Origin: Rhizobium sp. FKL33
GTDB taxonomy: Bacteria; Pseudomonadota; Alphaproteobacteria; Rhizobiales; Rhizobiaceae
NCBI RefSeq assembly: GCF_005222915.1
Contig: NZ_STFX01000024.1
Coordinates: forward strand, 1 to 64,000
DNA length: 64,000 bases
Direction: 5' to 3'
The notes under the pieces are model-generated. The model worked only from the letters and a program-made list of their open reading frames with translations. It made no database searches and was not told the DNA's origin. Every line of letters starts with the position of its first letter. The stretch's first letter is position 1. This document shows positions 18,457-26,962 of this stretch, one piece after another. Both the position numbers and the translations under genes were made by a program.

Positions 18457-18812
18457 AAGTCGTCATGTCTCCGCGAGCGCAGTCCTATGTGCTCGCCGAG
18501 ACGATATATTTGCGAGCCCGCAGCCTTCGCGCGGCTGAAGCCTTCACCGCAAGACTGAGACAATTGCGCCGTGACCTCCTCTCTTTTCCCGAGATGGGTG
18601 GCCTCACGGTTGCAACGGCCCCGTCCAACGTCCGGCGTTTTGTCCTGGGGGATTATCTTGTCGATTACCAAGTCGAAGCAGACCGGATCGTCATCCTCGT
18701 CATTCGCCACGGACGACAGAAACCACCGGAATTAGAGCGTGTCTCAGCTTATCCGCCTCATTCTGTTGGTCCAAACCGGGATGATCCGCAAGGAGAAGGG
18801 CGCAGGTCGTAG
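18453..18812 (+). CDS. ParE/RelE-type toxin with a MITE-derived C-terminus
   Basis: Residues 1-93 form a normal RelE/ParE-fold toxin: SPRAQSYVLAETIYL helix, RQLRRDLLSFPEMGG, and the closing strands RRFVLGDYLVDYQV and IVILVIRHGRQKPPE. Such toxins normally end near this point (about 95-100 residues). Here the frame continues from about residue 94 into the left inverted repeat of the MITE-like element and adds about 25 residues (RVSAYPPHS onward) before a stop. The start is a GTG overlapping the antitoxin stop. Whether the altered tail leaves the toxin active is unknown. Confidence 0.7.
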   Translation: MKVVMSPRAQSYVLAETIYLRARSLRAAEAFTARLRQLRRDLLSFPEMGGLTVATAPSNVRRFVLGDYLVDYQVEADRIVILVIRHGRQKPPELERVSAYPPHSVGPNRDDPQGEGRRS

Positions 18813-19002
18813 CTGATGCTACGGCCAAGCTCTTCAACGACGCGGGCGCCCGGTTTCGACCAACCCTTCGGGCCGGATGAATTTCGGCCACTATCTTCGG
18901 CTTTTGGCTCTGCCGTACATCTGGGTACGCCCTCGCCAAAAGCCTTGATCCTGACCGAAATTGATCCGGCAGAATGAGGCGGATAAGCTGAGACACGCTC
19001 TA
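18733..19002. repeat. MITE-like element with perfect 33-bp terminal inverted repeats
   Basis: Bases 18733-18765 and 18970-19002 are perfect inverted copies. The element (270 bp) starts and ends with TA, as expected for Tc1/IS630-type insertion into TA, with GAGCGTG after it. Inside are further inverted segments around 18877-18905 and 18938-18968. No transposase frame exists. It has inserted at the end of the ParE-like toxin gene, with no coding sequence to the LysR gene at 19135. Confidence 0.85.
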
Positions 19003-19134
19003 GATATTCAGAAACCTGATGGTTGATGCGTCATCGGCATACCGAGCGCAATCACTCGGTCTCCTCCCCTCCGTCTCTTTTTGCTCGTTCTACGTTGAGA
19101 AGGCGTCGGGGAAGCGCCTGACACTGCCCTCTCT

Positions 19135-20049
19135 TCAACGCCGCGCCCCCTCCCCCAAAGCCGGCGCGACGCCCCGCATCAGGTCCCGGGCCATGGCGAG
19201 AACGGTGCGGCCGGTCCTGGTCATGGAAAAGGAATCGCGACGCCAGACGCCGGCGCTGAAGCTTGCGAGCGGCTCGACGCCATCCATGAAAGCGAGGCCG
19301 ATCGACGGTATGAAATCGTGGATATGGGTAGGCAACGGCAAAAGCCCGTCTGTGCGCGAGGCGATCAGCAAGGCGTTCAGCCAGGAAGACGTTTTGACGA
19401 TCTTGCCGCGCACGCGGCCACGGATATCGCCGCCGCCCCACGCCGCCTGATCGAGCGCATTGTGATAATCGATCCAGTCGCAGGCAAAACAATCCTCTAT
19501 GTCGCAGGACGGCGGAGCCGCCAGGGGATGCTTTGTCCGGCCGGCCACGCGCACCTCGACCCGGACCAGCGGTTCACCCGACACACGGGGATGGCCGGGA
19601 TCGATATCGGTGTTGCACAGGGCGATATCGATATCGCCATCCGCCAGAAGGCGCACGAGTTGCGCTTCCAGATCGACATGGATGGATACGGCGAGATCCA
19701 TATCCGAGGCGGAAAGCTGCTTCACCAGTTCCGGAACGCAACCGACGCTCCAGGACGGGCTGGCTCCGATCCGGAGCGATCGTCGGCGGTTAAGAGCAAC
19801 CCCGCGCGCATCCAGTTCGAGATGGCGCATTTCCACGTCGACGCGCCTGGCGTGGTTGAAAATGCTCCGCCCCTCCTCAGTCAGTTCGACGCCGCGCGGG
19901 CCGCGCTCGACGAGTTCGAAGCCGAGGTGATCCTCAAGACGCCGGAGGCTCTTGGTCAGGGCCGGCTGGGTTAAGCCCAGTCTTGTTGCCGCCTTCGTGA
20001 CGCTGCCTTCCTCGATGAGGGCAATGAAGTGCTGAAGCTCGCGATACAT
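19135..20049 (-). CDS. LysR family transcriptional regulator
   Basis: A 304-residue protein with the LysR winged helix-turn-helix at residues about 3-62 (LQHFIALIEEGSVTKAATRL, QPALTKSLRRLEDHLG) and a substrate-binding domain after it. It is divergent from the FAD oxidoreductase gene with a 120-base gap, the usual layout for a LysR regulator controlling its neighbour. The inducer is unknown. Confidence 0.88.
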   Translation of the reverse strand: MYRELQHFIALIEEGSVTKAATRLGLTQPALTKSLRRLEDHLGFELVERGPRGVELTEEGRSIFNHARRVDVEMRHLELDARGVALNRRRSLRIGASPSWSVGCVPELVKQLSASDMDLAVSIHVDLEAQLVRLLADGDIDIALCNTDIDPGHPRVSGEPLVRVEVRVAGRTKHPLAAPPSCDIEDCFACDWIDYHNALDQAAWGGGDIRGRVRGKIVKTSSWLNALLIASRTDGLLPLPTHIHDFIPSIGLAFMDGVEPLASFSAGVWRRDSFSMTRTGRTVLAMARDLMRGVAPALGEGARR

Positions 20050-20169
20050 CCGACTTTTCTCCGCGCGATATTCCTACGAGGAATGCCAAGTAAACCAGAT
20101 GAATTTGTAGTTATGTTATCCGCTCATTACAACGATGCCCGACACCAATCGACGATCGGGAGGAACGAC

Positions 20170-21627
20170 GTGGAGAACAGGGCTGACGTGGATGTGGCGA
20201 TCATAGCCGCCGGAGCAGCGGGGCTGGCAGCGGCAATTGCCGCCGCGCAACTGGGGCTGACGGTCGCCGTTTTCGAAAAGAACGCGGTAACGGGCGGTAC
20301 GGCCAATCGCGGCATGGGGCCATTGGGCATCGAAAGCCGGCACACGCGCGCCCGGCTTTTCCGGCCCACCAAAGATGAGGCGTTCGAAGCCTTCATGAAC
20401 TACACGCATTGGCGCGTCGACGCCAATCTGGTCAGGGCCTTCCTCAACAAATCCGGCGACACGATCCATTGGCTGGAAAGTCTGGGCGTCACCTTCGCCG
20501 AACCCGCGACCTATTTCTCCGGCTCCTATCCCACCTGGCATCTGGTGCAGCCCGAGAACGGGCCTCCGGGGCCCGGGGGCGCCGCCACGATGATGAAAAT
20601 CCTGACGCAGCGCGCATTGGAGTTGGGCGTCAAGATCCACCTGAACGCACCGGTTTCGCGCCTGATCACCGACAACGGCGCCGTCACAGGTGTTTTGACG
20701 GCAAGGGACGGCGGAACGACGGAAACCATTCGCGCCCGATCGGTGGTCATCGCCACCGGCGGCTTCGGCAATAGCGCAGAGATGATCCGCGACCATGCCG
20801 GCTTCGAACTCGACAAGGACATCTTTCCCTTCAAGATCCCCGGGGTCACGGGCGATGGAATCCGCATGGCCTGGGAGGCCGGCGCGCTGAAGACCGACAT
20901 GGGCATGGAGCTGGTCTATGGCATGCCGGACCCGCTCACTGTGCCGCCCGCCCTTCACGAGGCCTGCCGGCAACCGCATGTGATGGTCAATCTGCTCGGC
21001 AAACGCTTCATGGACGAATCCGTGATGCCCAACGTCACCTTCACCGCCAACGCCATCGCCCAGCAGAAGGACAAAACGGCCTTTCTGCTGTTCGACAGCG
21101 GCATTCTGGAAGACATGAAGCGGGATTTCGATACGCGCAATCGTGTTTTCCCGAAGGAGCGCTTCGACGACGCCGAGGCGACGATCGAGACTTACCTCGC
21201 CAGCGGCAAGGGCAATTTCTATCGCGCCCCTACCCTCGCGGCGCTCTCGGCGCAAACCGGCATCGACGGCGAGACGCTGAGCAATGTCATTGAGACCTAT
21301 AACGGCTATTGCGCCCAAGGTTATGACGCGCAGTTCAACAAGCCGCAGCGCTATCTCCGCCCACTGACCGGCGGCGTCTGGTATGCGGCGCGGCATTTCC
21401 CGAGCGCCTATGGCAGCGCCGGAGGCATCAAGATCAACGAGCATGCGGAAGTGCTCGGTCAGGACTGGCGTCCGATCCCCGGCCTCTATGCCGCAGGCAC
21501 CGACGCCTGCTCCATCTATGGCGACAGCTATCCGTTCATTTTTCCCGGCACTTCGATGGGGTTTGCGCTCAACACCGGGCGCATCGCGGCGGAAACGATT
21601 TACGCCGCACTCAAAACATACGGCTGA
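20170..21627 (+). CDS. FAD-dependent oxidoreductase (fumarate reductase/3-ketosteroid dehydrogenase type)
   Basis: A 485-residue flavoprotein of the FAD_binding_2 family. The N-terminal dinucleotide motif is AAGAAGLAAAIAAAQ (the first glycine of GxGxxG replaced by Ala), followed by VFEKNAVTGGTA. The second FAD contact VVIATGGFG and the C-terminal GLYAAGTDA and FPGTSMGFALNTGRIAAE complete the family pattern. These enzymes catalyse oxidation or reduction across a C-C bond. The GTG at 20170 is preferred because of its GGGAGGAA site; upstream in-frame codons lack one. The divergent LysR gene is the likely regulator. Confidence 0.82.
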   Translation: MENRADVDVAIIAAGAAGLAAAIAAAQLGLTVAVFEKNAVTGGTANRGMGPLGIESRHTRARLFRPTKDEAFEAFMNYTHWRVDANLVRAFLNKSGDTIHWLESLGVTFAEPATYFSGSYPTWHLVQPENGPPGPGGAATMMKILTQRALELGVKIHLNAPVSRLITDNGAVTGVLTARDGGTTETIRARSVVIATGGFGNSAEMIRDHAGFELDKDIFPFKIPGVTGDGIRMAWEAGALKTDMGMELVYGMPDPLTVPPALHEACRQPHVMVNLLGKRFMDESVMPNVTFTANAIAQQKDKTAFLLFDSGILEDMKRDFDTRNRVFPKERFDDAEATIETYLASGKGNFYRAPTLAALSAQTGIDGETLSNVIETYNGYCAQGYDAQFNKPQRYLRPLTGGVWYAARHFPSAYGSAGGIKINEHAEVLGQDWRPIPGLYAAGTDACSIYGDSYPFIFPGTSMGFALNTGRIAAETIYAALKTYG

Positions 21628-21687
21628 AAAACGGCGCGTCGCGTGCACAGCGCGGCGCGCCTTCAAAGTCGGATCCTGCCGGAGGGC

Positions 21688-21969
21688 TTACTTCTTGCCC
21701 TTCTTCGCCGGCTTGTCGTCCTCCTCCTCATGCTCGTCATTCGCCTGGACCGGATCCAGCCGGTGCTTGATGGCGAGCGCGTAGATGGCTTCGAGGATGG
21801 CGGCGTCCTTGAGGTCGGGGTCGGAGAGAGCGAGCAGCGAGGCGCGGACGATTTTCTTGCTGGAGGCCTTGGAGCACTGGTCGACGACATAGGCGTATAG
21901 CGCCTGATCCTTGAGCCCGTCGCGCGCGCCCTCGAGCAGGGCCTCGTAGATTTTCTTGCGTCCGCTCAT
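21688..21969 (-). CDS. Small conserved-looking helical protein (93 aa)
   Basis: A 93-residue protein with helices ALLEGARDGLKDQALYAYVV and ASLLALSDPDLKDAAILEAI and a very charged C-terminus (DEHEEEDDKPAKKGKK). I do not recognise a defined domain. It converges with the FAD oxidoreductase gene and lies upstream of the phnF 3' end. The strong ATG context (GGAAATTG) and composition favour a real gene. Confidence 0.6.
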   Translation of the reverse strand: MSGRKKIYEALLEGARDGLKDQALYAYVVDQCSKASSKKIVRASLLALSDPDLKDAAILEAIYALAIKHRLDPVQANDEHEEEDDKPAKKGKK

Positions 21970-22096
21970 GCGTCCAATTTCCTTGCTTTACAGATTTTAC
22001 ACCACCCAAGGATTTGAGGTCGCTGGCGTTTTCCGCCGCGTTCACAGAGCCTCGGGTTCACGCAAGGGGAAGCGGAGCCTGATGTCACAATCAAGC

Positions 22097-22109
22097 GTCA
22101 TATTATGAC
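22097..22109. promoter_or_regulatory. Perfect 13-bp palindrome between phnF and a small gene
   Basis: GTCATATTATGAC is symmetric around its central T. It lies 128 bases before the start of the 93-residue gene and next to the phnF stop, in an AT-rich stretch. It could be an operator of an unidentified regulator, or chance. Confidence 0.25.
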
Positions 22110-22135
22110 AATAAAAAAGCGCGGTTTGTGACAGG

Positions 22136-22915
22136 TCAGACGGGCATGTCGAGTTTCAAAGTGACGCGATCCGCCGCAAAACAGGTCACGGCGTATTGGA
22201 TCGGCGCGCCGTCCGGCAAAGCGTTGACGGCGCGGGCCTCCATGACCACGGCGCCGGGCTTCAAGTCCAGCATCAGACGCTCGCGTTCATCGGCGAGGCG
22301 GGCGGTGAGATCGGTGGTCAGGCGGATATAGTCGGTGACCCCGAGCATGGCGTAGGCGCGGGTGATGGAGCCGGTTTCGCGCACCGCCGCCGCCATGCCG
22401 GAGAAACGCGCCGCGTCGAAATAATTGATCGAGGTGGAGACGGGCACGCCATCGGCGCGCGACACCAGCGTGAGCTTCAAAAGCTCTGCGCCCGGCTCCA
22501 GCGTGAGCGCCGCGGCGATGGCAGGATCGGCGGCTATCCGCTCCTCGGCGACCAGACGGATGTCGCGGTCGCGCGACTGGCCAGCCAAGCCTTCGGAAAA
22601 GCGCGTGCGGCGGGTGATCGGGAAGGTGAAACGGGTCTGGCGGCGGATCAGCGTGCCACGGCCCTGGACGCTTTCGAGAAGCCCCTCCTCGACCAGCGCG
22701 GCGATAGCGGCGCGCACCGTATGCCGGTTGACGCCGAAGCGGGCGGCGAGCGCGATCTCGCCCGGCATCATGCCCTCGAATTCGCCATCGGCGATGGATT
22801 GCCTGATGGCGTCGGCGATCTGCCGCCAGAGAGCGACGCCCGAGCGGCGCTCGACCGCGCCCGATGATTTTTCCCCGCTCACCCGTTCCCCCGTCACAAG
22901 CTTGTCATGCTGCAA
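22136..22915 (-). CDS. phnF: Phosphonate metabolism transcriptional regulator PhnF (GntR/HutC family)
   Basis: A 259-residue regulator with an N-terminal GntR winged helix (ALWRQIADAIRQSIADGEFEG, ARFGVNRHTVRAAIAALVEEG) and a C-terminal UTRA ligand-binding domain. It is divergent from phnG, the position of PhnF in C-P lyase operons, and the gap holds a palindrome matching the HutC-subfamily operator. PhnF proteins repress phn genes until a ligand related to phosphate or phosphonate supply is present. Confidence 0.9.
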   Translation of the reverse strand: MQHDKLVTGERVSGEKSSGAVERRSGVALWRQIADAIRQSIADGEFEGMMPGEIALAARFGVNRHTVRAAIAALVEEGLLESVQGRGTLIRRQTRFTFPITRRTRFSEGLAGQSRDRDIRLVAEERIAADPAIAAALTLEPGAELLKLTLVSRADGVPVSTSINYFDAARFSGMAAAVRETGSITRAYAMLGVTDYIRLTTDLTARLADERERLMLDLKPGAVVMEARAVNALPDGAPIQYAVTCFAADRVTLKLDMPV

Positions 22916-22937
22916 GGATACACAGCGCTCATCGGAC

Positions 22938-22957
22938 TTGTCTAGTTAAATAGACAA
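22938..22957. promoter_or_regulatory. PhnF operator candidate (HutC-type palindrome)
   Basis: TTGTCTA-GTTAAA-TAGACAA is a perfect 7-bp inverted repeat with a 6-base spacer, and its inner GTCTA...TAGAC matches the HutC-subfamily half-site GTxTA...TAxAC. It lies in the 56-base gap between the divergent phnF and phnG starts, 15 bases before the phnG ATG, so a bound regulator would block both promoters. Confidence 0.68.
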
Positions 22958-22971
22958 ATGGAGAGCGATCC

Positions 22972-23448
22972 ATGACACAATCCCCAGCCTCACCGGCCCA
23001 TGAAGCCCAGACGGCGTCGCCGCGCAAGCGGCGAATGGAGGCGCTTGCCCGCGCCCGCCGCGACGAGCTCGAACAGTTTCTGGCGACGCATGCCGGCGAT
23101 GTCACGGTCTCGCCGGTGCGCGGCCCTGAAACCGGGCTGGTGATGGTGCGCGGCAAGATCGGCGGCGGCGGCTCGCCGTTCAATCTCGGCGAAGTCAGCG
23201 TCAGCAGGGCGAGCGTCCGGCTGTCGACCGGCGAGATCGGCCATGGGCAACTGCTCGGCGGCGACAAGGCGCATGCGCGGCTGGCGGCTATTCTCGATGC
23301 GCTCGGACAGCGCGACGAGTTTTCCGCTGCGGTGGATGGGCTGGTCGCCACGATCGAGGCGCGAATTGCTGAAGAGGATGCGGCGCTTGCGGCCGAGACG
23401 GCGGCGACGAGAGTGGATTTCTTCACGTTGGTGCGCGGGGAGGATTGA
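22972..23448 (+). CDS. phnG: C-P lyase subunit PhnG
   Basis: A 158-residue protein with the PhnG pattern: the helical start RKRRMEALARARRDEL, VSPVRGPETGLVMVRGKIGG, and the FNLGEV and RLSTGEIGHGQLLGGD blocks. PhnG is part of the PhnGHIJ core that transfers and cleaves phosphonate. It opens the C-P lyase operon right after the operator, with GGAGAG as ribosome binding site. Confidence 0.92.
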   Translation: MTQSPASPAHEAQTASPRKRRMEALARARRDELEQFLATHAGDVTVSPVRGPETGLVMVRGKIGGGGSPFNLGEVSVSRASVRLSTGEIGHGQLLGGDKAHARLAAILDALGQRDEFSAAVDGLVATIEARIAEEDAALAAETAATRVDFFTLVRGED

Positions 23449-23529
23449 GATGGGCCCGCGTTTCGATTTGCAGGTTGCGGGCTGGGGTGGCCGCACGCTC
23501 CCCGCATCACATTTTCAGGGAGCATGCGC

Positions 23530-24156
23530 ATGACCGCCACAGACACCTATACCGGCGCCTTCACCGACCCCGTGCTCGACGCGCAATCGGCGTTTCGCGT
23601 GGTGATGGATTGCATGGCGCGGCCCGGAACGATCGGCTGGATCGAGGGCGAGGCCCGGGGGCCGAAGCCACTGGGGCGGGCCCAGAGCGCGATTGCGCTG
23701 ACGCTTACGGATCAAGACACGCCCGTCTATCTCTCGCCCGCTCTCGTGAAAGCTGGCGCCGCAGCCTGGCTGGGCTTCCAGACCGGCGCCCCCGTGACCG
23801 ACATCAAGAGCGAGGCGCGGTTTGCGCTGATCGAGGCCGGCGCGCCCTTCCCGGCGCTCGCCTCCTTCGCCCGCGGGAGCCAGGATTATCCCGACCGCTC
23901 GACCACGGTGATCGTGGAGCTGGAAAAGCTCGAAGGCGGCGAGGAGCTGACGCTGGTCGGCCCCGGCATCCGCGACCGCATCGCCATTTCGCCCAAGGGC
24001 TTGCCGGGACTGTTTCCGGCGCTCTGGGCCGAGAACCACGCGCTTTATCCGCGCGGCGTCGACCTGATTCTGACGGCGGGGCGCGCCTGCCTGTGCCTGC
24101 CGCGCTCCGCGCGCATCGTCGCCGCCACGCCCTTTACGAATGGGGAGAAAGCCTGA
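23530..24156 (+). CDS. phnH: C-P lyase subunit PhnH
   Basis: A 208-residue PhnH. It begins YTGAFTDPVLDAQSAFRVVM and contains the RPGTIGW motif and the FPRGVDLILT-like tail (YPRGVDLILT), typical of this subunit. In E. coli PhnH is part of the C-P lyase core. I chose the ATG at 23530 for better spacing from the AGGGAG site; the ATG at 23524 is two codons upstream. Its last base overlaps the phnI start. Confidence 0.92.
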   Translation: MTATDTYTGAFTDPVLDAQSAFRVVMDCMARPGTIGWIEGEARGPKPLGRAQSAIALTLTDQDTPVYLSPALVKAGAAAWLGFQTGAPVTDIKSEARFALIEAGAPFPALASFARGSQDYPDRSTTVIVELEKLEGGEELTLVGPGIRDRIAISPKGLPGLFPALWAENHALYPRGVDLILTAGRACLCLPRSARIVAATPFTNGEKA

Positions 24157-25262
24157 TGTATGTCGCCGTCAAGGGCGGGGAAGCCGCCATCGCCAATGCC
24201 CATCGCCTGCTTGCCGACCGCCGCCGCGGCGACCGCGGCCTGCCGGGCGTGACGCTCGACCAGATCATCGCCCAGCTCGGCCTCGCCGTCGACCGGGTGA
24301 TGGCCGAGGCCTCGCTGTATGACCGGACGCTCGCCGCGCTCGCCATCCGCCAATCGCGCGGCGACATGATCGAGGCGATCTTCCTGTTGCGCGCCTATCG
24401 CACCACGCTGCCGCGCTTCGCCTCCTCCGTTCCGGTCGACACCGGCGCGATGAAGATCGAACGGCGGGTGTCGGCGACTTACAAGGATCTGCCGGGCGGC
24501 CAGCTGCTCGGACCAACCTTCGACTACACTCACCGTCTGCTCGATCCCTCGCTCGCTGAGGACGGCGCGGTCGAGGCGCCGGCGCGGCGGGAAGCGTCGC
24601 CCGAACGGGTGATGCGCGTTTCCGACATTCTCGACGGCGAAGGGTTGATCGAGGGCGACGGCGATCTCGGCCCCGACCACGTTGCGGGCGACATCACCCG
24701 CGAGCCGCTGGAATTTCCGATGGCGCGCGATATCCGCCTGCAGGCGCTGGCGCGCGGCGACGAGGGCTTTCTGCTGGCGCTCGCTTATTCCACCCAGCGC
24801 GGCTACGCCCGCACCCATCCCTTCGTCGGCGAGATCCGCATCGGCTTGGTGGAGGTCGAGATCGACATGCCGGAACTGGGTTTTGCCGTCTCGCTCGGCC
24901 GCATCCGCGTCACCGAATGCCAGATGGTCAACCAGTTCAAGGGTTCGGCCAAGCAGCCGCCGCAATTCACCCGCGGCTACGGCCTCGTCTTCGGCCAGTC
25001 CGAGCGCAAGGCCATGGCCATGTCGTTGGTCGACCGGGCGCTTAGGGCCCAGGAATTCGGCGAGGACGTGGTCGCCCCCGCCCAGGATGAGGAATTCGTG
25101 ATTTCCCATTCCGACAATGTCCAGGCGACCGGCTTCGTCGAGCATCTGAAACTGCCGCATTACGTGGATTTCCAGGCCGAACTCGGCCTCGTGCGCCAGA
25201 TGCGCGCCGAATACGAGGCCCGCTCTGAGGACCAGACCGAGATGATGGAGGCCGCGCAATGA
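24156..25262 (+). CDS. phnI: C-P lyase subunit PhnI
   Basis: A 368-residue protein beginning MYVAVKGGEAAIANAHRLL, as in all PhnI. It also has RGDRGLPGVTLDQI, DYTHRLLDPSL and the conserved LPHYVDFQAELGL near the end. PhnI is the nucleosidase that attaches the phosphonate to ribose by displacing adenine from ATP. It overlaps phnH by one base (TGATG) and the fosX-like gene by 4 bases, so translation is coupled. Confidence 0.93.
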   Translation: MYVAVKGGEAAIANAHRLLADRRRGDRGLPGVTLDQIIAQLGLAVDRVMAEASLYDRTLAALAIRQSRGDMIEAIFLLRAYRTTLPRFASSVPVDTGAMKIERRVSATYKDLPGGQLLGPTFDYTHRLLDPSLAEDGAVEAPARREASPERVMRVSDILDGEGLIEGDGDLGPDHVAGDITREPLEFPMARDIRLQALARGDEGFLLALAYSTQRGYARTHPFVGEIRIGLVEVEIDMPELGFAVSLGRIRVTECQMVNQFKGSAKQPPQFTRGYGLVFGQSERKAMAMSLVDRALRAQEFGEDVVAPAQDEEFVISHSDNVQATGFVEHLKLPHYVDFQAELGLVRQMRAEYEARSEDQTEMMEAAQ

Positions 25263-25678
25263 TCGAGGGCCTGTCCCACATCACGCTGATCGTGCGCGAT
25301 CCCGACGACATGGCGGAGATCCTCAAGACGGTGTTCGACGCCGAGGAAATCTACGACAGCGGGGCGCAGCAATTCTCGCTGTCGCGGGAAAAGTTCTTCC
25401 TCATCGGCGGCGTCTGGGTGGCGGTGATGCAGGGCGAGGCGCTCGGCGAGCGCAGCTACAATCACATCGCCTTCAATATCCCCGACGCAGAGTTCGACGC
25501 CTATGTCGAGCGCATCGCCTCGCTCGGTCTCGATATGCGCCCGCCGCGGCCGCGCATTCCGGGCGAAGGCCGGTCGATCTATTTCCACGACCGGGACAAT
25601 CACCTGTTCGAACTCCATACCGGCACGCTCCAAGAGCGGCTCGCGCAGTACGCCCAGCACGGAAAGGCCGCGCCATGA
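25259..25678 (+). CDS. FosX/FosA-like glyoxalase-fold protein in the phn operon
   Basis: A 139-residue vicinal-oxygen-chelate protein of the FosX family. Positions match FosX ligands: His7 (MIEGLSH), His69 (SYNHIAF) and Glu118 (NHLFELH), plus Glu44 (SREKFF), the catalytic base of FosX epoxide hydrolases. FosX proteins hydrolyse fosfomycin; a related protein from Mesorhizobium loti in a phn operon is known to have FosX activity. Coupled to phnI and phnJ by ATGA-type overlaps, it may act on a phosphonate substrate rather than give resistance. Confidence 0.85.
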   Translation: MIEGLSHITLIVRDPDDMAEILKTVFDAEEIYDSGAQQFSLSREKFFLIGGVWVAVMQGEALGERSYNHIAFNIPDAEFDAYVERIASLGLDMRPPRPRIPGEGRSIYFHDRDNHLFELHTGTLQERLAQYAQHGKAAP

Positions 25679-26553
25679 CGCCCGATATCGCCACGTATAA
25701 TTTCGCCTATCTCGACGAGCAGACCAAGCGGATGATCCGCCGGGCGATCCTCAAGGCCATCGCCATTCCCGGCTATCAGGTTCCCTTCGCATCCCGCGAA
25801 ATGCCGATGCCTTACGGCTGGGGCACCGGCGGCGTGCAGGTGACGGCGGCGATCATCGGGCCGGAGGACCGGCTCAAGGTCATCGACCAGGGCGCCGACG
25901 ACACGACCAACGCCGTTTCCATCCGCGCCTTCTTCGAGAAGGTGGCGCGCGTGGCGGTGACCACCAGGACGCGCGAGGCGACGATCATCCAGACGCGGCA
26001 TCGCATTCCCGAGGAGACGCTGCAAGCCGGCCAAATCCTCGTCTATCAGGTGCCGATCCCGGAACCCCTGCGCTTTCTCGAACCGCGCGAGACCGAGACG
26101 CGGATGATGCATGCGCTGGAAGAATACGGCCTCATGCATGTGAAGCTCTATGAGGACATCGCCAGGAACGGCCATATCGCCACGACCTACGCCTATCCGG
26201 TGAAAGTGGCAGGCCGCTATGTGATGGACCCCTCGCCCATTCCGAAATTCGACAATCCGAAAATCGACAATTCCGAAGCGTTGCAGTTGTTCGGCGCCGG
26301 GCGTGAGAAACGCATCTATGCGGTGCCGCCCTATACGCAGGCGACCAGCCTCGATTTCGAGGATCATCCCTTCGAGATCCAGCGGTTTGAAAGGCCCTGC
26401 GCGCTGTGCGGCTGCACCACGTCCTATCTCGACGAGGTGATCCTGGATGATCGCGGCGGCCGGATGTTCGTCTGCTCCGACACCGATTTCTGCGAGGAGC
26501 GCCGTGCAGCGGGTCATGTGGGGGATCAGAGTGAGTTGGAGGCGGCGGAATGA
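25675..26553 (+). CDS. phnJ: C-P lyase radical SAM subunit PhnJ
   Basis: A 292-residue protein that cleaves the carbon-phosphorus bond with S-adenosylmethionine and an iron-sulfur cluster. The cluster cysteines C242, C245 and C267 (RPCALCGC and FVCSD) and C273 (the thiyl-radical cysteine) match E. coli C241, C244, C266 and C272 by one offset, and Gly33 (IPGYQ) matches Gly32. All catalytic residues are therefore present. An extra Cys247 follows the second ligand. It overlaps the fosX-like gene and is separated from phnK by a 400-base repeat-rich gap. Confidence 0.94.
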   Translation: MTPDIATYNFAYLDEQTKRMIRRAILKAIAIPGYQVPFASREMPMPYGWGTGGVQVTAAIIGPEDRLKVIDQGADDTTNAVSIRAFFEKVARVAVTTRTREATIIQTRHRIPEETLQAGQILVYQVPIPEPLRFLEPRETETRMMHALEEYGLMHVKLYEDIARNGHIATTYAYPVKVAGRYVMDPSPIPKFDNPKIDNSEALQLFGAGREKRIYAVPPYTQATSLDFEDHPFEIQRFERPCALCGCTTSYLDEVILDDRGGRMFVCSDTDFCEERRAAGHVGDQSELEAAE

Positions 26554-26582
26554 ACTGGATGTCTTGCGGCAAGCGTGGTGCG

Positions 26583-26930
26583 CAGCCCCTCATCCCCCTG
26601 CCGGGACCTTCTCCCCGCATTGCGGGGAGAAGGAGGATGGAGCGCCGACGGGACCATATGGCCCTTCTCCCCGTTTTACGGGGAGAAGGTGGCGGCAGCC
26701 GGATGAGGGGCGACACGCAGGCGTTGCGGATGAAAAACACCCCCCTCTGCCCTGCCGGGCATCTCCCCCTCAAGGGGGGAGATTGGATGGGGTTTAGGCT
26801 TTCCGCCGCATTGAATGGCGTCGTTGCCGCGATGTCGCGCATCGAGAGAGGGCGGGGCCTTGCCGCCCGCCAATCTCCCCCCTTGAGGGGGAGATGTCCG
26901 GCAGGACAGAGGGGGGCAGCGGCACGCTCC
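26583..26930. repeat. Nested palindromic (REP-like) repeats between phnJ and phnK
   Basis: Two palindromic units. In the first, CCTTCTCCCCGCA (26607-26619) pairs with 26621-26633, and CCTTCTCCCCGT (26663-26674) pairs with 26678-26689; these two hairpins are enclosed by imperfect inverted flanks (26585-26616 with about 26679-26710). In the second, a CTCCCCC-type hairpin near 26763-26786 and one near 26870-26894 are enclosed by inverted copies of a CCTCTGCCCTGCCGGGC-like sequence. No gene is visible in this 408-base stretch. The pattern is that of dispersed intergenic repeats of rhizobia. Confidence 0.8.
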
Positions 26931-26962
26931 AACCTAACCACCACACATTCAGGAGCCCTGGC

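Noticed and set aside
18733-19002. Insertion sequence with its own transposase
   Set aside because: 270 bases with no frame long enough for a transposase; only a non-autonomous element is supported.
24045-25259. Long reading frame on the minus strand opposite phnI (about 400 codons), and similar ones opposite other genes such as 20116-21666 and 45854-47077
   Set aside because: They mirror well-supported genes in GC-rich DNA with strong third-position bias, show no recognised motifs, and have no ribosome binding sites.
25259-25678. Calling the FosX-like gene an antibiotic resistance gene
   Set aside because: Its position and coupling within the phn operon point to phosphonate metabolism; resistance cannot be concluded from sequence.
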